Below are positions 35,902-44,582 of a DNA stretch of 64,000 bases, one piece after another. Source of the stretch: Caldilineaceae bacterium SB0664_bin_27 (GTDB lineage Bacteria; Chloroflexota; Anaerolineae; Caldilineales; Caldilineaceae). A model generated the notes under the pieces. The model ran no database searches. It was not told the DNA's origin and saw only the letters and a program-made list of their open reading frames with translations. The first letter of the stretch is position 1, and each line of letters opens with the position of its first letter. Both the position numbers and the translations under genes were made by a program. The stretch lies in assembly GCA_009838625.1 (NCBI GenBank), contig VXRG01000027.1:1-64000 (forward strand), in the 5' to 3' direction.

Positions 35902-37836
35902 ATGAAAATCTCCCTAATCCTTGCTCAAATAGACAGCGGCCAAATGGCCCTCCCCGAGTTCCAGCGCGGCTATGTTTGGAACCGAGAGCAAGTACGCGGC
36001 CTGTTCAACTCTCTTTATCGCCGGCATCCTATCGGCGGTCTCCTGGTCTGGTCCACCGAGTCCAGGTCAGCTGCAGCCCGCGGGGACGGTCACTTGGCCC
36101 CGGGTATTGTGAAACTCCTATTGGATGGTCAGCAACGGATGACGTCGATCTACGGTGTGGTGCGAGGCAGACCGCCGGCCTTCTTCGACGGCAATGACCA
36201 GGCGTTTTCTAACCTCATGTTTCACATTGAACGCGAGGAATTCGCCTTCTACCAACCCATCAAGATGGGCGGCGATCCACTCTGGATCGATGTCAGCGAC
36301 TTAATGCGGAAGGGCGTGGATGGGCTTGGCGACTTCATTGCAGGACTCGAACTTCCTCCTGACAAGCTCGGCCTGTGCGTCGGTCGACTTGGTCACCTCC
36401 TAGGCATCGACGCCATCGATTTGCACATTGAAGATGTCATGGGCGAGGACAAATCCCTCGACGTCGTCGTTGATATCTTCAATCGGGTCAACAGCGGCGG
36501 CACCAAACTGTCCAAGGGCGACCTCGCACTGGCCAAGATATGCGCAGAGTGGCCGCAGGCACGCGAAACCATGAAGCAGATGTTGAGCGAATGGGCCGGC
36601 AAAGGCTACAACTTCGACCTCGACTGGCTTCTGCGCTCGGTCAACACGATCTTGACCGGTGAAGCCAGGTTCAGCTTCCTTCATGACAAAAGTGCCGAGG
36701 ATATTCAGGACGCGCTCAACCGTGCCCAAAAAAGCATCGATACCGTCCTTAACATGATCGACGGTCACCTTGGCCTCGACCATGACCGGGTCTTCTTCGG
36801 ACGGTTCGCCGTGCCGGTTATGGTTCGCTACCTTGATCAACGCAAAGGTCTGCTCTCGAACAAAGAACGCGACAAACTCCTCTTTTGGTTTCTCCAGGCC
36901 GGTATGTGGGGACGTTTCTCCGGCTCAACAGAAACCTACATCGATCAGGACCTGGCCGCACTGGAAGGTGGTGGTTCGCCCCTCGACAAGCTGGTGGAGC
37001 AAATGCGGCTCTGGCATGGTGGACTCCGCACCGAACCCGGTCACTTCACAGGCTGGAGCCTGGGCGCACGCTTCTACCCGGTCCTCTACATGCTGACCCG
37101 CATGGGAAGCGCGCAGGACTGGTGCTCAGGCCTCCCTTTGAAAGAGGGAATGCTGGGCAAAATGAGCCGGCTCGAAGTCCACCACATCTTCCCCAAGTCG
37201 AGACTCTACTGCAAAGGCTACACGCGCCCGGAGGTCAACGCGCTAGCCAACTTCTGCTTCCTCACCAAGGAATGCAACCTCAAAATCGGCAATAGCCTAC
37301 CTGAGAAGTACTTCCCTGAAGTCGAGGCCAGACATCCTGGCGCCCTGGCATCGCAATGGGTCCCAACCGACCCCGAACTGTGGAAAATCGAGAACTATCC
37401 TGACTTTCTCGCCGCGCGCCGTACACTCCTGGCAGCCGAAACCAATCGCCGCCTGGAGAATCTGCTCCACGGAGATACCCGTTGGATTGACGGCGCGACA
37501 GAACCGGGTCCGGTGCCTAAGCCGGTGCCGGGCGGCATCACAAGCGAAGACGAGGAGGCCGAGCTTGAAGCCTTGAACGAGTGGGTCGAAAAACAGGATC
37601 TGCCGCGCGGGCAGATCTCCTTCGACTACACCGACATCAATACTGGTGCGCAGCTCGCAGTCTTTGACCTCGCCTGGCCCGATGGCGTGCAGGCAAAGTT
37701 GAGTCAACCGGTAGCCGTTCTCCTCGACGAAGGGGACGAAACCCTTTCCATCGCCGTCAGGGCCGGCTACCGCTGCTTCACTCGCGTTCAAGACTTTCGT
37801 ACATATGTAGCCACCGAAATCAGCCCCGACGGCTGA
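35902..37836 (+). CDS. GmrSD-like DUF262/DUF1524 restriction protein
   Basis: About 644 residues. The N-terminal DUF262 domain has LPEFQRGYVW (17-26), LLDGQQRMTSIYGV (Asp75 to Arg79) and DIFNRVNSGGTKLSKGDLAL; this ParB-like fold hydrolyses nucleotides in GmrS-type proteins. The DUF1524 region near residue 424 (LEVHHIFPKSRLY, then NALANFCFLTKECNLKIGNS) is an HNH nuclease as in GmrD. Family members cut modified (glucosylated or hydroxymethylated) phage DNA. A C-terminal extension of ~150 acidic residues is unrecognised. The start at 35902 has GAGGAA upstream; the longer start at 35839 lies in the R1 repeat. The stop codon abuts an R1 copy. Confidence 0.85.
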   Translation: MKISLILAQIDSGQMALPEFQRGYVWNREQVRGLFNSLYRRHPIGGLLVWSTESRSAAARGDGHLAPGIVKLLLDGQQRMTSIYGVVRGRPPAFFDGNDQAFSNLMFHIEREEFAFYQPIKMGGDPLWIDVSDLMRKGVDGLGDFIAGLELPPDKLGLCVGRLGHLLGIDAIDLHIEDVMGEDKSLDVVVDIFNRVNSGGTKLSKGDLALAKICAEWPQARETMKQMLSEWAGKGYNFDLDWLLRSVNTILTGEARFSFLHDKSAEDIQDALNRAQKSIDTVLNMIDGHLGLDHDRVFFGRFAVPVMVRYLDQRKGLLSNKERDKLLFWFLQAGMWGRFSGSTETYIDQDLAALEGGGSPLDKLVEQMRLWHGGLRTEPGHFTGWSLGARFYPVLYMLTRMGSAQDWCSGLPLKEGMLGKMSRLEVHHIFPKSRLYCKGYTRPEVNALANFCFLTKECNLKIGNSLPEKYFPEVEARHPGALASQWVPTDPELWKIENYPDFLAARRTLLAAETNRRLENLLHGDTRWIDGATEPGPVPKPVPGGITSEDEEAELEALNEWVEKQDLPRGQISFDYTDINTGAQLAVFDLAWPDGVQAKLSQPVAVLLDEGDETLSIAVRAGYRCFTRVQDFRTYVATEISPDG

Positions 37837-37837
37837 T

Positions 37838-38185
37838 GCTCTTCTGCGGATCAAAAATCATCCCCTGCCTGAAGCCTTGACACCCGCCCTCGAAGAGCGT
37901 GGCATACCAGTTCATATCCCCCATCACCTCACCCATCTGCGACAGAAACACCCCCAAAAACGACAAATTGTCGCTTTTGCCAGCCTTTCGCCGGCCCTCA
38001 CGCAAAGAAAGCCCGCCGCGAACCGACCGCACCAGAACCGTCCTTAGCGCTTTCCCAGGCATGAGGGTCCCCCAACTACGCCTCCTTCTGTCGCATCTGG
38101 CCTACCCCCCTGAATTTCTCGACAGCGGCAAAGCAGGCAGCTGGGGCCGACTGTCAAAGAACCCTTCGAGTACCAAAGAGTTGTT
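37838..38185 (+). repeat. R1 repeat, longest left flank (palindrome 37961-37973)
   Basis: In the DUF3102 frame this copy reads ADALLRIKNHPLPEALTPAL, then EERGIPVHIPHHLTHLRQKH and KRQIVAFASLS, an almost collinear match to codons 37-88 of the gene at 19002. It begins immediately at the GmrSD-like stop codon. The tail (CTTTCCCAGGCATGAGGGTC, CTGAATTTCTCGACAG, TTCGAGTACCAAAGAG) is shared with other copies. The frame is closed by stops, so it is not expressed as protein. Confidence 0.85.
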
Positions 38186-38692
38186 CAGCCACTATTGTAG
38201 TCTGCCATGAGCGCGGCATACCGATCAGACCGGCCGGCCAGAAAGCGGGCCGGGACTTCCTCGTCAGTCCCAGTTCGATAGAGTTCCAAAGGTCGATACC
38301 TCTCCACCTGCGGCCCACGCCGCAATGCTCATCACGATGTTGGCAAACAGCAAAATCACGGGACCCACAGTCATGACCAGATAGACAAAGATATAGAAGA
38401 CCGGCTCAACGTAAGTCTCCATGAAGATCGCGTAGTCCATCATCTCCTGCGTCACTTCTGGCATCTTGCACCTCTACCCTCTCTTTACGACGTCAAGCCA
38501 GGCCCACGCCAGGCGCCGTTCCAGATCATCGATCTCGCTTGCAACCTGCAATAGGATCTCTTCCCACTGCCCCCATAAAAATCGTAGTGATTGCGGACAA
38601 GCAGCTCCGGCATATCCCCGCCCCGCCCCGGCAGCAAACGCATACTGACCAGCGTGTCCGTTCCATCCCCGTAACGCTTCAACGCGCCTTCC
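37930..38692. repeat. Direct duplication of ~750 bp, copy A (copy B at 42517-43260)
   Basis: Starting in the R1 repeat and running through the small membrane protein gene into the broken gene upstream of it, the two copies are near-identical. The 201-base membrane protein gene shows no difference by eye. They diverge after CGCCTTCC/CGCCTTCA. Confidence 0.9.
38264..38464 (-). CDS. Small membrane protein (copy A)
   Basis: 66 residues with a long hydrophobic core (YIFVYLVMTVGPVILLFANI, VMSIAAWAAGG) that would span the membrane once or twice, and an acidic N-terminus (MPEVTQEMMDYAIFMETYVE). GAGGTGCAAG lies directly before the ATG. The sequence is identical to the product of 42832-43032. The function is unknown. 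It follows the frameshifted gene at 38474-38952 by 9 bases, so it was probably the second gene of an operon. Confidence 0.6.
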   Translation of the reverse strand: MPEVTQEMMDYAIFMETYVEPVFYIFVYLVMTVGPVILLFANIVMSIAAWAAGGEVSTFGTLSNWD

Positions 38693-38952
38693 AGGTCCGC
38701 ACGGCCTATGCCCGCATAAAGGGCACCAGCCATCTGGTGCCCCTCGAACCAGTAGCCGCCCGGAATGTCCACCGCCGCGCCGCTGGCGATTGCACGCTCG
38801 ATAAGCGGCTGCAGCAGCTCAACAGCCGGATCGTCCACTTCGTCGCGGCCAATCTCTTCCCGGTCGTCCTCTTTGCCTATGACATTCCAGAAGATATTGA
38901 TATGCCGCAACCTGGCTTGCGCCGGTTCATTCCGGCTTCTGCGTTGGCTCAC
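38474..38952 (-). pseudogene. Hypothetical protein, frameshifted
   Basis: From a GTG at 38952 (AGAGGT about 9 bases upstream) the frame encodes DPAVELLQPLIERAIASGAA, GGYWFEGHQMAGALYAGIG, LKRYGDGTDTLVSMRLLPGR, ELLVRNHYDFY. After NHYDFY the natural continuation WGQWEEILLQVASEIDDLER, RLAWAWLDVVKRG is in another frame, ending at TAG 38474. One base lost near 38577 explains the break. The same break is present in copy B, so it predates the duplication. I do not recognise the family. Confidence 0.65.
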
Positions 38953-38959
38953 ATTTACG

Positions 38960-39115
38960 GTGACCTCTGAGCCTGACACCCGCCCTCGCTCCTCGAGGGC
39001 ATACCCGTCCGCACCATCCCGCACTTTATCCATCTGCGACAGAAACATCCGCAAAAACGACAAATTGTCGCATTTGCCAACCCTTCCTGCAGTCCGTCGT
39101 CCTACAAGCTGACAG
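38960..39115 (+). repeat. R1 repeat (palindrome 39058-39070)
   Basis: The left flank TGACACCCGCCCTCGCTCCT, CGAGGGCATACCCGTCCGCA corresponds to LTPAL..RGIPVRT of the DUF3102 gene. Core CGACAAATTGTCG. The tail is short and diverged. Confidence 0.75.
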
Positions 39116-39610
39116 CACTTGTCGATACTACGTTACCTCAAGCGCCTATCCCTGTCAGAATGTGGGGCGGCACTCCGCATCGTTCGCATCTTGGTGACAC
39201 GAATGATCGGCCGTGTCGCGATGTAGGTTGTGTGACTTTGCCGACACTGTGTCCGGCATTCACTTTCAACGTAGCCTATTTTAGGAATACAATGCACTCA
39301 TGTCTAGGGAGTGCATCGCAAATCTGGTGGGATGCCTTTACGCTAGTTGCGTCGGGTGCTGACTCTGCAAGGGCTGGCACCGAAACTGAAGGTCCTCAAT
39401 AGTCAAGTGCTAGATTTGACAAGCTGTAGGCAGTTCACACCGCACATATCCGGGTGAAAGAAATGGCTCTGTGTGACGGTGGCCCAACACGTCACTCCAG
39501 CTGGAATCATCTGTGCTTGTGGCGTTTTGATGGTTCGCCAGCTCTGAAGTCTGGGGCTGCCGGTGCGCTCTGCATGTTAGCCTGGGAACTCAGAAAAAAG
39601 GTATTGCCCA
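39116..39610. other. Intergenic region upstream of the PLD/NTPase gene
   Basis: About 495 bases of medium GC with no recognised gene or repeat. It probably holds the promoter of the following single gene. AAAAAAGG lies before its ATG. Confidence 0.4.
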
Positions 39611-41617
39611 ATGGTAGATGATCGTAGACAGAATCGCCTCGATTTCGGCGACGCCCACTCTGCTGCTGAACAGGGCCTTAAAGTCGTTACGGCACAGTTC
39701 AAAGAAGTCGAACCATTCAGTTGGAACCTTTTCGATGGATTTGAAAGGATGCGCGTTCTGACCTACTCGGCCAGCGCGCCGATGATAGTGAAGATGTTAG
39801 ACAGACACCCTTTCGAACTCTTCGAGTGCATTTTCGGATACGAAGGCGGACTGCGCAAGGTCGCCGAAATTGTTGCGTTTCAGCAGTTTCTGGTCAACCA
39901 GGTGAGGGACTGTGCTCTGCAGTTGAACGATGACCGGCAACGGGTCATATTCGAGAGAATTCAAGCCGACAAGGCTCGTTTCTACGTTGTAAAGGACAAT
40001 ATCGCCCATGCGAAGCTCTATCTCCTCGAGGCCAATGACGGCGGGCGTCGCAGGGTAATAGTGGGATCGGCCAATTTGTCGGAGCGGGCATTCGGCGGCA
40101 AGCAGCCTGAAACGTTGGTCGCCTTCGACAATGATTCCAGGGCGTGGGAACACTATTCGCGTGAGTACGACGCCGTCAAGGAGACTGCCTCAGACAGAAT
40201 CGACGTGCCGCTGGATCGACGAGAGGCTGAGATTTCGTTTACAGATACTCCTGTTATGCAAGATCCAGGCCCGACAGTGTTTCAGATTCCTACTGAAGAG
40301 GAGCTGACACTGCCTCAGGTCGTGCATAAAGTAGAGGAACTTGCTGTCCCGGTCGACAGAGTTGTAACCCCGCAGATCTCCCGCGAGAACGGCAGATATG
40401 TAATCAAGCCCTCCGTGAAAGCGGAAATCAAGAAGATGCGCTGGCAGAAGAACCAATTGCAAAATGAAGAGAGCAGAACTACCAGTCTAACGATCCACCA
40501 AGAGTCCAGACATGTCTCGCTGAGGGGCGTTCATGTCCCGCTGGAAATTGACAATGACGGATTGAGGAAAAGCTCCGAAGCCATAGTCGAATACTATAAC
40601 AACTATGAGCAAGGCTTCGTGGGAGATGTGCATAGACTGCAGCGAGACTACTTCACTTTCATGTCCTGGCTCTACATCTCGCCGTTTATCTGTGATCTTC
40701 GGACACGCGCCGTCGTAGACGGCGGTAACATCTTCCACTATCCCTTATTCGCCATCATCTATGGCAAAGCAAATTGCGGCAAGACAAGCCTGGTGGATAC
40801 GCTGATTGCTAGCATGTTCGGCCATCCCAGCACCGTACAAAAGGATAGCTTTACCCGCAGAACACTACGTGGCCTTCAACAAAATTACAAGCGCTTCCCC
40901 GTGGTCTTCGATGATATCACCCGCAGACGTTTCACCGACCACGGTCTGGATATTGTAAAAGATGAGAGCCTACCACCTGTCAAGGAGCACCCTTGCTTCG
41001 TTATCTCGATGAACGCCGAGCCCCAATCGTTTCCGGATGAAGTAGTAAAGCGCTGCCTTATGATCTACACCAACACATCTATCCCCACCCACAAGCACTC
41101 TTTAGCTGATCGTTTACATACCAGCGTAGAGGACATCCGCAACAGACTCACAACCGATCTGTACCGGCACTACTTGGCCGCCGTTATGGACAAGCTGGAC
41201 AGCACAATGGAGCCACGCGATATCTTGACGCTGTCCTCCGAAATCATCTGCGAAATCTTGGATGAGCATCTCAGAGGACGGCTGCCCGGCTGGTGTCAAC
41301 CTGTATCGTGGAATCAGTATGCCGACCGTCGCTACGAGCGCCCGGCCAGGCGACTAGCCGCGCTCCTGGCGCCTGAAAACTATCGAAAAAAAATAGCTGA
41401 AGGCGAACAGGGATGGACATTGCAAACCGATACCGTGGTCGTCTGGGAGAAGGCGGACGCCTTTGGTCGCACGTCCATAAAGGGAGAGATTCCCGATTTC
41501 CTATACGATGACACTTCCAGCGTCGGTGATACCTTTGTTCTCTGGCGCAAGCAGACAGAGGAGTTCCTGGGGACGCAAATAGTCCGACCGGGCATCAGAT
41601 GGCCGTGGGCCAGATAG
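39611..41617 (+). CDS. PLD nuclease fused to a P-loop NTPase
   Basis: 668 residues. The N-terminal ~210 residues hold one phospholipase D-type motif: His133 and Lys135 in HAKLYLLE, then GSANLSERAFGG (Ser153, Asn155), as in PLD-type nucleases that work as dimers. A variable linker follows (210-370). The C-terminal part is a P-loop ATPase: Walker A IYGKANCGKTSLVDTL near residue 383-398, Walker B FPVVFDDITRRR near 430, and VISMNAEPQSFPDEVVKRC, a sensor/arginine-finger-like region as in AAA+ or SF3-type NTPases. A likely role is ATP-driven control of DNA cleavage in phage defence. It is a single-gene unit between two duplicated blocks. I know of no named system with this exact layout. Confidence 0.75.
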   Translation: MVDDRRQNRLDFGDAHSAAEQGLKVVTAQFKEVEPFSWNLFDGFERMRVLTYSASAPMIVKMLDRHPFELFECIFGYEGGLRKVAEIVAFQQFLVNQVRDCALQLNDDRQRVIFERIQADKARFYVVKDNIAHAKLYLLEANDGGRRRVIVGSANLSERAFGGKQPETLVAFDNDSRAWEHYSREYDAVKETASDRIDVPLDRREAEISFTDTPVMQDPGPTVFQIPTEEELTLPQVVHKVEELAVPVDRVVTPQISRENGRYVIKPSVKAEIKKMRWQKNQLQNEESRTTSLTIHQESRHVSLRGVHVPLEIDNDGLRKSSEAIVEYYNNYEQGFVGDVHRLQRDYFTFMSWLYISPFICDLRTRAVVDGGNIFHYPLFAIIYGKANCGKTSLVDTLIASMFGHPSTVQKDSFTRRTLRGLQQNYKRFPVVFDDITRRRFTDHGLDIVKDESLPPVKEHPCFVISMNAEPQSFPDEVVKRCLMIYTNTSIPTHKHSLADRLHTSVEDIRNRLTTDLYRHYLAAVMDKLDSTMEPRDILTLSSEIICEILDEHLRGRLPGWCQPVSWNQYADRRYERPARRLAALLAPENYRKKIAEGEQGWTLQTDTVVVWEKADAFGRTSIKGEIPDFLYDDTSSVGDTFVLWRKQTEEFLGTQIVRPGIRWPWAR

Positions 41618-41693
41618 TTTTGGCGCTTACATACCTGCCTTCACATCCTCAGAACAGTCGTGAAGGCCTCCATTTGGTTATGACAAGTTAAAG

Positions 41694-41900
41694 ATGCTCA
41701 GCAGGAATGAGGGGGCGTTAAAGAATCTCAAAGGAGAAATAGATTCAACTTCCAAAAAGGAATTATTCCAAGGGTCGGTGGCGCTATACCTGATGGAGCC
41801 AGCTGTGACAGGTATTTTGGGCCAAACTGGTAGTTGTATACAGATTTTTGAGAAGCTGGCAGCAGGAGGATCAGTCGAGTGGTTGTACGAGCAGGAATAA
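41694..41900 (+). CDS. Hypothetical small protein
   Basis: 68 residues (LKNLKGEIDSTSKKELFQGS, LAAGGSVEWLYEQE). The composition is protein-like, but there is no recognised domain and only a weak ribosome site. It may be the remnant of a longer gene, as an R4 repeat interrupts it at its 3' end. Confidence 0.35.
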   Translation: MLSRNEGALKNLKGEIDSTSKKELFQGSVALYLMEPAVTGILGQTGSCIQIFEKLAAGGSVEWLYEQE

Positions 41901-41937
41901 TATGGTTGGCCCCAATCGCTAGACCACGAAACGAGAA
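41897..41937 (+). repeat. R4 repeat
   Basis: TATGGTTGGCCCCAATCGCT, AGACCACGAAACGAGAA. Matches 51128-51165 (TTATGGTTGGCCCCAATGAC, TGGACCACGAAACACGAA). A weaker version lies at 49778-49803. Confidence 0.6.
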
Positions 41938-41958
41938 ATTTAAGGTGCGTTCGAACCT

Positions 41959-42144
41959 TTGCAGCCAAACGCCGAATATCGCCTCCGCTCCCAGCCCCGA
42001 CAGAGCGGCAGCCACTTTTTCTATAGAACGCCTTGGCAGGGCGAACCGCTGGTCAATATCCAGCGCATAAAGGGTATGGCCAAGCCCCATCAGGTACGTG
42101 AGGCGCTCAAGGCAATCGACAAACTACTCGAGGAACTGCAATGA
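41959..42144 (+). pseudogene. HicA-like toxin, N-terminally damaged
   Basis: The C-terminal ~45 residues (SGSHFFYRTPWQGEPLVNIQ, KGMAKPHQVREALKAIDKLL) match the HicA double-stranded-RNA-binding-like fold, including the GSH motif with the catalytic His. The expected N-terminal helix is absent or in another frame. The stop overlaps the start of the HicB-like gene by ATGA. It is probably inactive. Confidence 0.5.
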
Positions 42145-42473
42145 ACTGCCATGACCGCTATACCTATCGCATTACCTGGTCCGATGAGGATGAGATGTTC
42201 GTGGGGCTGTGTGCGGAGTTCGGGCTGCTTAGCCACCTGGACGACACCCCGGGAAAGGCGTTCTCAGGCATTCGGGACGTGGTCGCTTACGCCGTGAAAG
42301 CGTTAGACGAGGATGGCGCCCCGATCCCTGAGCCGCTATCGACGCGCTGATACCGAGGCGCCATAACCGTTCGCATCCCGCCAGAGACCCACCGTGCCCT
42401 GGCAATGGACGCCTTTGAAGCTGGCGTCAGCATGAACCGCTTGGCTGTCGAACGACTGTCGCTGCGGCGTTGA
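42141..42473 (+). pseudogene. HicB-like antitoxin with nonsense codon
   Basis: Codons 1-69 encode the partial RNase-H-like domain of HicB (YTYRITWSDEDEMFVGLCAE, GKAFSGIRDVVAYAVKALDE, IPEPLSTR). A TGA at 42348-42350 follows. The same frame continues without interruption into the ribbon-helix-helix tail (YRGAITVRIPPETHRALAMD, AFEAGVSMNRLAVERLSLRR), ending at TGA 42471-42473. A single CGA-to-TGA change explains the break. Confidence 0.75.
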
Positions 42474-42831
42474 AGCACTATCTCTTGTCCTGCTGGTCCT
42501 CGCGCTGACTGCCGTTCCCCCCCATCCGCAACAGAAACACCCGCAAAAACGACAAATTGTCGCATTTGCCAGCCCTTCGGCGGCCCTCACGCAAAGAAAG
42601 CCCGCCGCGAACCGTCCAAAGCGCTTTCCCAGGCATGAGGGTCCCCCCAACTACGCCTCCTTCTGTCGCATCTGACCTACCCCCTGAATCTCTCGACAGG
42701 GGCAAAGCAGGCAGCTGGCCGATTGTCAAAGAACCCTTCGAGTACCAAAGAGTTGTTCAGCGACTATTGCGGGCTGCTATGAGCACGGCATACCGATCAG
42801 GCCGGCCAGAAAGCGGGCCGGGACTTCCTCG

Positions 42832-43032
42832 TCAGTCCCAGTTCGATAGAGTTCCAAAGGTCGATACCTCTCCACCTGCGGCCCACGCCGCAATGCTCAT
42901 CACGATGTTGGCAAACAGCAAAATCACGGGACCCACAGTCATGACCAGATAGACAAAGATATAGAAGACCGGCTCAACGTAAGTCTCCATGAAGATCGCG
43001 TAGTCCATCATCTCCTGCGTCACTTCTGGCAT
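42832..43032 (-). CDS. Small membrane protein (copy B)
   Basis: Same 66-residue product as 38264-38464, with no base difference seen by eye. The ribosome site before the ATG is also retained. Confidence 0.6.
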   Translation of the reverse strand: MPEVTQEMMDYAIFMETYVEPVFYIFVYLVMTVGPVILLFANIVMSIAAWAAGGEVSTFGTLSNWD

Positions 43033-43041
43033 CTTGCACCT

Positions 43042-43250
43042 CTACCCTCTCTTTACGACGTCAAGCCAGGCCCACGCCAGGCGCCGTTCCAGATCATCGA
43101 TCTCGCTTGCAACCTGCAATAGGATCTCTTCCCACTGCCCCCATAAAAATCGTAGTGATTGCGGACAAGCAGCTCCGGCATATCCCCGCCCCGCCCCGGC
43201 AGCAACCGCATACCGACCAGCGGGTCCGCTCCATCCCCGTAACGCTTCAA
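43042..43250 (-). pseudogene. 3' fragment of the frameshifted hypothetical gene (copy B)
   Basis: Only the last ~65 codons are present (LKRYGDGADPLVGMRLLPGR onward), with the same one-base loss after NHYDFY as in copy A, ending at TAG 43042-43044. The 5' part was lost at the duplication boundary. The next ~240 bases hold no recognised feature. Confidence 0.7.
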
Positions 43251-43493
43251 TGCGCCTTCAACGCCTTCTGGCTGCCCGCGCCTTTCATGTCATTGCAGGC
43301 CCCGCTAAGCAGCTGCAGATTTTCCGGTTGAGCCAGCCCGGCGCGCGTCGACTATTTACAGCGCTAAGCAAGGGTCTTTCTGTGGCTGTGGATTCTCTGA
43401 AAGCGAGTCTTGCCGCGTAAAATCGCGTCAGATCGCCTGGATTCGCGCTGTCTCTTTGTTCAATGGAGGAAAAGACTGGGGTATTTGCACGAG

Positions 43494-44582
43494 CTAATGC
43501 AGGACAAAGCAAAAGTCATGCTCAACAGTGGGAGAAGGTTTCGAACCGAGGAAGGCATTCGCTTGAGTGTTTCTAACCACTGAAGATACACCCTCGTCCT
43601 GAATTTGAACCCTTCTCTGCGTTACCCGCTTCAGGGCAGAATGGAGGAACTCAAATGCTTCCTCTTTGAGCAGCTTGCGACCACCAATTCTCACAACAAT
43701 TCGCACTTCATCTGCCAGGAGCGGAGTCACGCCTGCCCAGGATTCCTCTAGGAACTCTCTGTACTTCTTGACGCTATGATGACGCCCATCGTCCCGTACA
43801 GGATTCTCAACATCCTCGCCAAGAAACCATAATCGCAGCCACTGATCTTCGCGATAGCTGGTTGTATTAAGGTAAGGGGGCGAAGTAATCACGTCTGTGA
43901 TCTGTCCGAGCAAGTGTGGGAAGCTCTCTGCCGCCTTGCGAGCGTCAGACAAAGCGATCTCCCCTCGAAACGCGGGCGGCGCCGACGCAAAGCGGTAACG
44001 GCTCATGTTTCTGAGAATCGAAAACACATCCCTGACTGGCGCTGTGTGATCGTTGTCCCGCCACCATCGAACCGAGTATGCCGGATTGGTACTAATCGTT
44101 CTCGGCATACGGTTGCTGAAATAGTTAGGGCTGCGATGGGACTCGCCATGCAGTGCCCCTAAGGAAAGCGCTGCAACAAAACGATCAGTTCGGTCAGTGT
44201 GCCAATCGAGCGATTCTCTCAGAAAGAGTACCTGGTCATACGTCTCAGGCGCAAAACAGAGAGAAAAAAACTCCGTGAGGTCTCCTGCGCTGGCGTTGGA
44301 ATGAGAGTGAATGCTCTCTTTTTCCAAGAACGACAACCGCTCTAACAGATCAGGAAGCGCCGGCGGATCGCACTTGGCCCCCGCAATACAAGCCGCTACC
44401 GGGTTGATATCACATCCAGCCCCCCGCCGTCCCCTTATAAGGCTCTCGAATACCGCTGTGCCCCGCCCACAAAATGGGTCAAAGACCACACCACTAAAAC
44501 TCGACGCAGCGAGGTGTTTTTCAACGAATGTCTCAGGAAACGTAGCAAAGTACGGGCAAATTGAATGGAAGCGGTGTCTCAT
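43494..44582 (-). CDS. DNA methyltransferase (N4-cytosine/N6-adenine type)
   Basis: About 362 residues. SAM motif I is DPFCGRGT (residues ~35-42) with GAGCDINPVAA following, and the catalytic motif is TSPPYLNTTSYREDQW near residue 235; the Ser before PPY favours N4-cytosine or a relaxed-class enzyme. Last gene of a three-gene operon with ATGA overlaps. The start at 44582 was chosen because it overlaps the stop of the preceding gene by four bases; ATG 44618 is upstream. It should protect host DNA from the nuclease encoded just before it. Confidence 0.85.
   Translation of the reverse strand: MRHRFHSICPYFATFPETFVEKHLAASSFSGVVFDPFCGRGTAVFESLIRGRRGAGCDINPVAACIAGAKCDPPALPDLLERLSFLEKESIHSHSNASAGDLTEFFSLCFAPETYDQVLFLRESLDWHTDRTDRFVAALSLGALHGESHRSPNYFSNRMPRTISTNPAYSVRWWRDNDHTAPVRDVFSILRNMSRYRFASAPPAFRGEIALSDARKAAESFPHLLGQITDVITSPPYLNTTSYREDQWLRLWFLGEDVENPVRDDGRHHSVKKYREFLEESWAGVTPLLADEVRIVVRIGGRKLLKEEAFEFLHSALKRVTQRRVQIQDEGVSSVVRNTQANAFLGSKPSPTVEHDFCFVLH

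Larger units (their letters stand above)
42517..43260. repeat. Direct duplication, copy B, with R1 repeat (palindrome 42550-42562)
   Basis: Second copy of 37930-38692. The R1 left flank is shorter here and the tail has a few small deletions. The right end diverges abruptly inside the frameshifted gene. Confidence 0.9.
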
